Part shown: in pieces, positions 1 through 5,148 of the stretch | How the letters are laid out: each line of letters begins with the position of its first letter | Numbering within the stretch: position 1 is the stretch's first letter | Assembly: GCA_947460165.1 (NCBI GenBank) | Contig: CANHKH010000230.1 | Span: 1-5,866, forward strand | Direction of reading: 5' to 3' | Source: Comamonadaceae bacterium | GTDB lineage: Bacteria; Pseudomonadota; Gammaproteobacteria; Burkholderiales; Burkholderiaceae_C | Length of the DNA: 5,866 bases | The notes under the pieces: generated by a model | What the model was told of the DNA's origin: nothing | What the model saw: the letters and a program-made list of their open reading frames with translations, nothing else | Database searches by the model: none | Position numbers and translations under genes: made by a program

Positions 1-2
1 AG

Positions 3-1514
3 GTGGTGGCCAGCATCAAAAACGGCACGCTCAAAGCCGAGACCTACATGGCCGCCATGATCGCCCGCGCCAAAGCGGCCAGCGGTCTGAATGCCATGAT
101 TTATTTGAACGAGGCTGAGGCATTGAAGGCAGCCAAAGCCGTGGATGCGGCCAAAGCCGCTGGCACCCCTTTGGGCGCTTTGGCCGGCTTGCCCATTGTG
201 GTCAAAGACAACATCAACACCAAAGACATGAAGACGACAGGCGGGACGCCCGTGCTGCGCAACCATCAACCCAAAAAGAATGCGCCCTCCTTGCAAAAAC
301 TCATCGATGCAGGTGCGATTGTGTTGGGCAAATCCAATCTTCACGAGTGGGCGTTTGGCATCACCAGCACCAACTTCACCCTGGGCACCGACCAGTCTGG
401 CGCTGCCGCACGTCCCTGCAAAAACCCTTACGACAACAGTCGCATCCCGGGGGGCTCGTCGGGCGGTACAGCCGTAGCGGTTGCAGCACGTTTTGCACCA
501 GCAGGCCTGGGTACCGACACCGGTGGCTCCACCAGAGAGCCTGCATCTTTCTGCGGCATCGCAGGCTTTCGCCCCTCGGTGGGCGATGGCGCAGGCAAAG
601 GGCGACGTTACCCAGACACCGTGACGGATGCGCTGCCCATCAGCACCACGCGCGACACTTTGGGCCCCATGGCCCGCACAGTCGCAGACATTGCTTTGCT
701 CGACGCGGTCATCACGGGTGGCACGGTGCCAACGCCAAAAGCGCTCAAAGGGCTGAAGATCGGCCTGCCCTCTGCCTTCTGGGAGGGTTTGGAAGACAAG
801 GTCAAACCTGTGGCTGAAGCGGCCAAGAAAAAGCTGGCAGATGCTGGTGTGGTGTTTGTGGAGGCCAGCACAGCCGACTTGGCTGACATCATGAAGCTCA
901 ACGGGGATATCTCGTTCCAGATTGCATTGCATGAACCCATCCACGCGATCCCAGCCTACTTTGCCAGCGCAGACAACGCACCAGCGCGTACGGTGAAACA
1001 AATCAGGGATCTCATCGCCAGTCCTGACGTGGCCGGGGCATTTAGCACCTTCAACGATGACGACCTCACAACCGGGCCGACAAGCACGGCACCCTACAAC
1101 GAAGCCAATTTCCACGCGAAATATGTCGGCATCCTGGGCGCAGGTGGTGGGCGCGAAAAACTGCAAAAACTCTACACAGACTACTTTGCTTTGGCAAAAG
1201 TCGATTGCGTGCTGTTCCCAACCACCCTCTTGGCCGCGCCCATGATCGACGCCGCCAATGGCTCCAAAAGCCTCAGCTACACCTCAGGGGGTGTGGAGCA
1301 AAAGGACAAAGACACTTTTGGCACCTGCATCCGCAACACCGACCCCTGCACCAACGCCGGCCTTCCCAGCTTGTCCATTCCTGCGGGTCTGACCGCAGGT
1401 GGTTTGCCGGTGGGCATGCAGATCGACGGCCCCTTGGGCTCGGACACCAACTTGCTGGCCATTGGCATGGCCATTGAAGCGGTCTGGGGTTCGCTCCAAG
1501 CACCCGCGTTGTAA
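3..1514 (+). CDS. Amidase signature family hydrolase, indoleacetamide-hydrolase-like, 5' partial
   Basis: This enzyme should hydrolyse a carboxamide to the acid plus ammonia through a Ser-cisSer-Lys triad. Numbering from the first full codon, the catalytic Lys is K68 in GLPIVVKDNINT, the cis-Ser is S152 in PGGSSGGTA, and the nucleophile is S176 in GTDTGGSTREPAS. The 24-residue spacing between the two serines is the family norm. The C-terminal motif GLPSLSIPAGLTAGGLPVGMQ (split here as GLPSLSIPAG and GLPVGMQ) is also typical. The frame is open to the left edge, and the first visible residues (VVASIKNGTL) match the interior of the family's first helix. The GTG at position 3 is therefore probably not the start, and some tens of residues, perhaps including an export signal, may be missing. 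The sequence resembles indoleacetamide hydrolases, but amidase substrates cannot be read from sequence. The stop is TAA, 2 nt from the convergent gene's stop. Family call is firm; substrate unknown. Confidence 0.93.
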   Translation: MVASIKNGTLKAETYMAAMIARAKAASGLNAMIYLNEAEALKAAKAVDAAKAAGTPLGALAGLPIVVKDNINTKDMKTTGGTPVLRNHQPKKNAPSLQKLIDAGAIVLGKSNLHEWAFGITSTNFTLGTDQSGAAARPCKNPYDNSRIPGGSSGGTAVAVAARFAPAGLGTDTGGSTREPASFCGIAGFRPSVGDGAGKGRRYPDTVTDALPISTTRDTLGPMARTVADIALLDAVITGGTVPTPKALKGLKIGLPSAFWEGLEDKVKPVAEAAKKKLADAGVVFVEASTADLADIMKLNGDISFQIALHEPIHAIPAYFASADNAPARTVKQIRDLIASPDVAGAFSTFNDDDLTTGPTSTAPYNEANFHAKYVGILGAGGGREKLQKLYTDYFALAKVDCVLFPTTLLAAPMIDAANGSKSLSYTSGGVEQKDKDTFGTCIRNTDPCTNAGLPSLSIPAGLTAGGLPVGMQIDGPLGSDTNLLAIGMAIEAVWGSLQAPAL

Positions 1515-1516
1515 AT

Positions 1517-1732
1517 TTAGTCTGGGACTTCGTGTTCAGTTGCATAGAGTGCGCCGAAATCGTTTTCATCGAAAACGGACTCGGCGACCATATAAGGTGG
1601 GCCGTCCCAATCTCGCGGGTCACCCTCAAGTTTGATGGCACAGATTGTTCGTGCTCCGACATCCGTGCAAAGCCAACGCCCAGTTTCAGTCCAAAACTCC
1701 GTGCCAATCTGAAAGTCGCCCTGCTCCAACAT
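1517..1732 (-). CDS. Small conserved protein of unknown function (71 aa)
   Basis: This is a short acidic protein with no membrane segment or signal peptide. I recognise its pattern from uncharacterised proteobacterial proteins: GDFQIGTEF near the N-terminus, GRWLCTDVGARTICAI in the middle, then GPPYMVAESVFDENDF near the C-terminus. The GDF-x-IG...GRW-x-CTDVG...GPPY-x-VAE-x-VFDE core is what makes this a real gene rather than a chance ORF. No catalytic or metal-binding motif is evident, and I assign no function. The ATG at 1732 is chosen because the conserved GDF begins five residues later. It overlaps the TGA of the upstream 66-codon ORF as TGATG, so translation may be coupled, and no strong Shine-Dalgarno is seen. 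Its TAA lies 2 nt from the amidase stop on the other strand, and no terminator hairpin separates them. Confidence 0.78.
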   Translation of the reverse strand: MLEQGDFQIGTEFWTETGRWLCTDVGARTICAIKLEGDPRDWDGPPYMVAESVFDENDFGALYATEHEVPD

Positions 1733-1932
1733 CAGGCCACACGCAAGTCCATGTGTTTGCCAAAGGCATGCAAGGCGGCGGCAATCCCGTCAATGCGAGT
1801 GATGTGACGCAAATTGGTGAGACGGTTCACCAGCTGATGCCGGCAGTCATGCACCTGGTGGCTCGGACTTGCGCTGGGACATCTGGAAAAAATGCTCCAC
1901 CGCGCCCTGGGGGCTTGCCTGCTCAACGCCAT
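1732..1932 (-). CDS. Doubtful 66-codon ORF between the M48 protease and the small conserved gene
   Basis: I do not recognise this product. The first half is rich in Arg, Ser and Pro and looks like noise. The second half (from QLVNRLTNLRHITRIDG to FGKHMDLRVA) has codon choice like the neighbouring genes. The case for translation is positional: its ATG overlaps the last codons of the protease gene by 10 nt, and its TGA forms a TGATG overlap with the next gene's ATG. The case against is that it has no Shine-Dalgarno and no known motif, and the complementary plus-strand frame is equally open (reading VHVFAKGMQGGGNPVN). It could be a small coupled gene, the tail of a decayed gene, or simply a spacer. 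If it is not coding, the 190 bases between the protease and the 71-aa gene contain nothing else I can name. Confidence 0.25.
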   Translation of the reverse strand: MALSRQAPRARWSIFSRCPSASPSHQVHDCRHQLVNRLTNLRHITRIDGIAAALHAFGKHMDLRVA

Positions 1933-2969
1933 TCGCGGAAAAAACGGATGCGCTCGGTAAAGTCAGGATGGCTGGCCATGGCAATCGGCAGTCCAGGCCC
2001 GTTTTTTTCCTTGGTCTGCAGTTCGGAAATGCGCTCAAAAAACACCACCATCACCGCCGGCGATACGCCGTTGGCGCTCAGCAACTTGGCCGCAAATTGA
2101 TCGGCCGCACGCTCGGCATCTCGCGAATAAGACTGTGTGGCCAGGGTCGCAGGCACCGTGGCCACAAAGCCGGTCACATCGCCCAACACCACACCCACCA
2201 GGGCACTGACCAAGCTGGAACGCACCATCATGTCCAGCCCGTCACGGTGCACCACATGGCCCAGCTCGTGGGCCAGGATGCCCAGCAGAGCTTCGCGCTG
2301 ATCGCCCAACAGATGCACCAACTCATCGGTCATCGCGATGGCGCCCCCGGGCAAGGCGAACGCATTGGGCCCAAGGATGGGAGAGCGGTAAAAGGTCAAG
2401 TTCCACTGTGGCGCATTGCCCGCCGGATACGCCGTTTGAACCCATTGGAAAAAGTGGCTGCGAATGGCCTCTTGCTGAGATACGGGCAGGACACTGGGCT
2501 TTAGAAAAATACTCTCAAGCTGCTCAGCGGCGGCCCGCCCCAAACCGGCTTCCATCTCGTGCGGGATCAGTTGCACCGCGCCCCGGCTCACCAGCGGCAC
2601 ACCCCAAACCCAAAACACCGCCAAGAACGCCACGCTGCCCAACAACGCACACAGCGTGGCGCGCCAACTTTGTTGCCAAGCTGCGACCCGAGACTCCCGA
2701 CCGCCACTCTGGCGCCACCACTGGTCCCATTCGGCTGCATCGGCATGCTGCAGCAAGCCCCCGTCCGGCAGTTCGGCCAGCACTTGACCATGGGTGCTGC
2801 GCTCTGGCCAGCGCATCTCACAAAGGGGATAACGGGACTCAAGCTCATCGTCTTTGATCACCAGGCTGTCGCCATCGAGCCATGCCTGAACCGTCCTGGC
2901 CCGCGGGCTGCGACCATCGAACCACTGCGTGGTCAGCACGGGAGCTTCGCAGGACAGGCTCAGCGACAT
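1923..2969 (-). CDS. M48 family membrane-anchored zinc metallopeptidase (348 aa)
   Basis: This is a zinc endopeptidase of the HtpX/Ste24/BepA type. Numbered from ATG 2969, zinc ligands H234 and H238 and catalytic E235 lie in ILAHELGHVVHRDG. The third ligand is E286 in YSRDAERAADQFA, the usual M48 ExxxD motif, and SHPDFTERI near the C-terminus (S333-I341) is also characteristic. Residues 1-100 form a soluble, probably beta-rich N-terminal domain (WFDGRSPRARTVQAWLDGD), followed by one clear membrane segment at about 104-127. The protease domain comes next, and it includes a hydrophobic stretch at about 251-278 between the HExxH and the third ligand. All active-site residues are present. The ATG at 2969 is preferred over the in-frame GTG one codon upstream because its A is also the last base of the DUF898 stop (TGATG), a typical coupling junction. 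Likely role: envelope or membrane protein quality control, by analogy with the family. Its true substrate is unknown. Confidence 0.93.
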   Translation of the reverse strand: MSLSLSCEAPVLTTQWFDGRSPRARTVQAWLDGDSLVIKDDELESRYPLCEMRWPERSTHGQVLAELPDGGLLQHADAAEWDQWWRQSGGRESRVAAWQQSWRATLCALLGSVAFLAVFWVWGVPLVSRGAVQLIPHEMEAGLGRAAAEQLESIFLKPSVLPVSQQEAIRSHFFQWVQTAYPAGNAPQWNLTFYRSPILGPNAFALPGGAIAMTDELVHLLGDQREALLGILAHELGHVVHRDGLDMMVRSSLVSALVGVVLGDVTGFVATVPATLATQSYSRDAERAADQFAAKLLSANGVSPAVMVVFFERISELQTKEKNGPGLPIAMASHPDFTERIRFFREWR

Positions 2970-4264
2970 CACAGCCCCATGTCCAAGCCCAAGGCATCGC
3001 CTGCGGCATCTCCGAGCACCCCGCCCGGCCGCTGGGGAGCTTCGGCCACCCAGGTATCCACATCGCCATGCACTTCCACCGCCAGGGCTTGCAGGCGCAC
3101 ACGCGCCGTGCGCACCGCCGCAAAAGGCCAGTACAAGCCCAGGGTGACGACGATCAGCAGCCAGTTCAACGCATTGACCTTGAACAGGTCAGTAAAGTGA
3201 AGCTCGCTGTGAATCTCGATCTGCTCACTGCGCGTTTGACCCCAGAGCAAGTTTTGCACACGCGCCTGGAAATAAGGCAGCAGAACGAGAGGAATCACCA
3301 CGTAGAACAAGCCGAGGATCACCAACACGCCCGACTTGCCGGCACCGGCCCCAGCTGCTGCGGCCAACAAGCCGGCCAAAAGCACCAGCAACAACGCGAT
3401 GCCAAATATTTTCAAGCCGATCAAATACAAGCCGCCTATGATCTGTTTTGTTTCAAGCGAGCTTCTTTCCCGGGTAAAGACATAGCCGCTGTGCTGATAG
3501 GCGCTCAGTCGAGCCATCAGCCACGGCAACCCTAGCAGGAACACCACTGTGAGGCCGCCTGTCAGAACAAAAAAAGTTTGTATCCAACTCTTTTGAGCAA
3601 GGTCGGGGGCCTCGACGAAAGAGCCTGCCAGCACCAACAACATCATGGGCAACAGCAGGGGCAACATGACTCGATAGGCCATGCCCACCGAGCCTGCGAA
3701 CCCAAATCGCACACCCCGCCAACTGGTGTTGGAAAGACGAAAGAAAAGCGAGGAGCGCCACAACAAGGGCCACAGCGCCGCCATAACCAACAAGGGCAAC
3801 CATTTCAGCGCAGGCACAAATCGTGAAACTCCCCAATAAACCCCGCCAAGCGCCAGCATCAGCAGGTAGCCGCGAAACATCTTCCAGGGGTCGGCATGAA
3901 AACCCAATGCGTCTGTCCCCAGGAGTGTGTTGCGGTGAAAGTACACCAAGCGGCGGGCCCGAGCGAAGGGCCAATACAAGGTGAGCGTGACCAGCGTGAG
4001 CAGCAGATTCACGATCCAGATGCGGAAATATTCGCTGCCCGAGCCAGTAAAACGCAAATCAAGCCTGCGCACGGACGGCGCCTCTTGCGGCGGCGCGGAT
4101 GAATCTCCCGCGCCACTGGGCATGAAAAGGTCGGCCGGAGCCATCAGTGCGTCGTTCGTGTCATTCATGAGTACTGCTGAGTGATTGAGGGATGAAAAAT
4201 AGATGCGCCGCGTCGGGCAGCGCACTTGGCACTTTTCCTTGTGCCAGGCAGGCGCAAACAGCAT
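2969..4264 (-). CDS. DUF898 (YjgN-like) polytopic inner-membrane protein (431 aa, or 399 aa from 4168)
   Basis: This integral membrane protein has about eight hydrophobic segments (near residues 82-101, 131-150, 153-168, 198-215, 228-250, 276-300, 312-330 and 365-382, numbered from 4264). DUF898 hallmarks are FTGSGSEYFRIWIVN before the first segment and two similar blocks, LLTLVTLTLYWPFARARR (about 88-105) and LLIVVTLGLYWPFAAVRT (about 369-386), which look like an internal duplication. The polar C-tail ends GDALGLDMGL. Biochemical function is unknown for the family. The start is uncertain. ATG 4264 has an excellent Shine-Dalgarno (AGGAGG, 8 nt spacing). ATG 4168 (MNDTNDALM) has none, but gives an N-terminus closer to what I expect for this family, and the extra 32 residues look unconserved. 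The gene overlaps the M48 protease downstream as TGATG, so the two are probably made together. Confidence 0.9.
   Translation of the reverse strand: MLFAPAWHKEKCQVRCPTRRIYFSSLNHSAVLMNDTNDALMAPADLFMPSGAGDSSAPPQEAPSVRRLDLRFTGSGSEYFRIWIVNLLLTLVTLTLYWPFARARRLVYFHRNTLLGTDALGFHADPWKMFRGYLLMLALGGVYWGVSRFVPALKWLPLLVMAALWPLLWRSSLFFRLSNTSWRGVRFGFAGSVGMAYRVMLPLLLPMMLLVLAGSFVEAPDLAQKSWIQTFFVLTGGLTVVFLLGLPWLMARLSAYQHSGYVFTRERSSLETKQIIGGLYLIGLKIFGIALLLVLLAGLLAAAAGAGAGKSGVLVILGLFYVVIPLVLLPYFQARVQNLLWGQTRSEQIEIHSELHFTDLFKVNALNWLLIVVTLGLYWPFAAVRTARVRLQALAVEVHGDVDTWVAEAPQRPGGVLGDAAGDALGLDMGL
4204..4256 (-). repeat. Nested inverted repeat at the 5' end of the DUF898 transcript
   Basis: The inner arms are 4225-4232 and 4241-4248 (TGGCAC paired with GTGCCA, plus one G-T and one C-G pair, loop of 8). 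The outer arms are 4204-4209 and 4251-4256 (TGCGCC with GGCGCA). If ATG 4264 is used, the stem lies in the first codons. If 4168 is used, it sits in the untranslated leader just after the AGGAGG. It could affect translation, but stems of this size occur by chance in DNA of this GC content. Confidence 0.35.
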
Positions 4265-4272
4265 GGCTTGTG

Positions 4273-4278
4273 CCTCCT
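4273..4278 (-). promoter_or_regulatory. Strong Shine-Dalgarno for the upstream start of the DUF898 gene
   Basis: On the minus strand the sequence reads AGGAGG, then eight bases, then the ATG at 4264. This is a near-perfect match to the anti-Shine-Dalgarno at ideal spacing, and it is what favours 4264 over the ATG at 4168. It could also serve a short leader peptide or be a chance match. Confidence 0.6.
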
Positions 4279-4483
4279 ACAGGACGCGCCGCAGTTGGGC
4301 CCCTGCCCGTTCGCTTAGCAAATTGCCCTGCTGCTTGAAACTCTGCGCTGCGCCACCGGTCCCGGTCTTGATCATTGCCTGACGGCCTAATTGGCAGCGG
4401 CAAAGATCCGGGCGCTCGGGTGCAGATGGCCCCAGTGGAGCGTCTGACCATCAAGGGTATGGAGAGATTAAAAAACACGCGTC
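4279..4483. other. Intergenic stretch, no recognisable gene
   Basis: This segment lies between the DUF898 ribosome-binding site and the remnant insertion sequence. It holds an imperfect inverted repeat (listed separately). It also holds a short open plus-strand frame at 4372-4500 that reads SLPDGLIGSGKDPGARVQ, then MAPVERLTIKGMERL, and stops at TGA. That frame has no convincing start or ribosome-binding site and matches nothing I know. It might be a gene fragment left beside the insertion sequence. A promoter for the minus-strand operon should lie here, but I see no good -35/-10 pair. Confidence 0.4.
4370..4408. repeat. 10-bp imperfect inverted repeat with 19-nt loop
   Basis: The arms GATCATTGCC (4370-4379) and GGCAAAGATC (4399-4408) are complementary at 9 of 10 positions. 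Outside the arms, CCCG (4361-4364) and CGGG (4409-4412) could extend the stem past a five-base bulge on the left. The loop contains a small GCC/GGC pairing. It lies about 105-145 bp upstream of the DUF898 start, so an operator or a remnant palindrome is possible. No regulator family is indicated. Confidence 0.45.
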
Positions 4484-4493
4484 GGTGTATCCC

Positions 4494-4516
4494 AACTTGA
4501 ACGTCTTGCTCAAGTT
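4494..4516. repeat. 7-bp perfect dyad, candidate origin end of the IS91-like remnant
   Basis: AACTTGA (4494-4500) and TCAAGTT (4510-4516) are perfect inverted copies separated by nine bases. The dyad lies about 170 nt past the transposase remnant's stop, on the side where IS91 elements carry oriIS. On the minus strand it includes CAAG and GTTC tetranucleotides of the sort associated with IS91 ends. Assigning it as oriIS is an inference. It is too AT-rich and short to be a convincing terminator. Confidence 0.4.
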
Positions 4517-4682
4517 AAATTTTGTTTCGCGGCTCAAACGCGCGGGAACATAAGACAGCTCGCTGGGTCTGCTGGAGAGCTGCTTCGTGGCCATTAGCCC
4601 GAGATTTGCTGGCATTTCCATTTTTGGGCAGTGCCAGGCTCTGCCGGCCTCGCAGCGATGGTCATCTCACTGCTTTGCCCCC

Positions 4683-5061
4683 TCACCCACTGATGCGGTG
4701 CTCAAGCTCCAAGTCCGGCGCGGCTTGGCACTCTTAAACCCTGTCTGGAGCTGGCTCAACACCCTCACCGACTTGCGCATCGGCACCATCCCACAACGGC
4801 GGCCCGCGTGTCGGGGTGATGCGCGATGGCTCTGTCTCTGCCCCTATGTGCTCCAGTTTTTGCCGGATGTGGGCGCTGCAGGTGATGAAGGCTTGTGGTT
4901 CGCATCTGTTCGCCACAGAAAGGGCACAACAGCGGGAACACCTCGTAGATGCGTTCGATCAGCGCCGCCTACAGGATGCGCGCCTGGCGTTTGGCTTGCA
5001 CGCGGTATTACTCCGTCGACATCAGCCCCGTGGCCAACCCCGTTGCGGGCGCACCGTCTGG
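4683..5061 (-). pseudogene. IS91 family transposase, C-terminal remnant with three in-frame stops and a frameshift
   Basis: Reading leftward, a frame open from 5061 gives ATGLMSTE, a TAA (5008-5010), YRVQAKRQARIL, a TAG (4969-4971, probably a former Trp codon), then AALIERIYEVFPLLCPFCGE and QMR. One extra base within 4893-4899 shifts the frame. It resumes as AFITCSAHIRQKLEHIGAET, then RGPPLWDGADAQVGEGVEPA and PD, to a TAA at 4734-4736. The same frame continues past it as APDLELEHRISG to TGA 4683-4685. This order (IYEVFPLLCPxCG, a Q-M-R then AFIT stretch, IRQ-x-LEHIG, PPLWD, a PD...RIS tail) is that of IS91-like transposase C-termini. The CPFCG pair is a probable zinc-binding pair. The catalytic region is lost. 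Confidence 0.82.
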
Positions 5062-5101
5062 CTAGTTCTGTGTCGTGACCAGATGCGAAAAGCACAAGGC
5101 A

Positions 5102-5119
5102 CCATCCCTTGCGGGATAG
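5102..5119 (-). terminator. Possible weak terminator hairpin after lpdA
   Basis: On the minus strand, 30 nt past the lpdA stop, CTATCCC and GGGATGG pair (one G-T pair) around a GCAA tetraloop. A TTTT run follows only after about ten bases and the U-tract is broken, so intrinsic termination would be weak. It could instead be a transcript-stabilising hairpin. Confidence 0.3.
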
Positions 5120-5148
5120 CGCTTGCTCAGGGTGGCTGGAAGGCTGTG

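Larger units (their letters stand above)
4494..5061 (-). mobile_element. Decayed IS91-like insertion sequence remnant
   Basis: The segment contains the 3' part of an IS91-type transposase in pieces (listed separately), a tail of about 165 bases with no gene, and a 7-bp dyad at 4494-4516. IS91 elements transpose by a rolling-circle mechanism, have an origin end (oriIS) downstream of the transposase, and make no target duplication, so the borders cannot be set from duplicated flanks. The left limit is placed at the dyad as the candidate origin end. The right limit is the furthest point where the transposase frame stays open. The N-terminal zinc-binding and catalytic Tyr regions are absent, so the copy is dead. 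Confidence 0.7.

Noticed and set aside
1869..2504. Plus-strand ORF of 211 codons opposite the M48 gene
   Set aside because: His/Gln/Arg-rich shadow of the protease reading frame, which has a complete active site and a coupled start.
2882..3535. Plus-strand ORF of 217 codons opposite the DUF898 gene
   Set aside because: Shadow of the DUF898 frame, rich in His, Gln and Arg with no domain pattern.
4227..4244. TGGCAC...TTGTGC as a sigma-54 promoter
   Set aside because: The GG-to-GC spacing is 15 instead of 12, it points away from the operon, and the minus strand has no TTGC at the right place.
4290..4345. Promoter for the DUF898 operon (TTCAAG and TGCTAAG on the minus strand)
   Set aside because: The -10 match is about 3 of 6 and the -35 match is poor; not supportable by eye.
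4161..4478. Minus-strand ORF of 105 codons overlapping the DUF898 start
   Set aside because: No ribosome-binding site, no motif, and it ends within the DUF898 coding region in another frame.
4470..4492. Terminator on the minus strand (short ACAC/GTGT stem then six T)
   Set aside because: The stem has only four base pairs, and no intact gene upstream on that strand needs it.
4587..5078. Plus-strand ORF of 163 codons
   Set aside because: It is antisense to the transposase remnant, has no recognisable motif or ribosome-binding site, and its composition fits a shadow frame.
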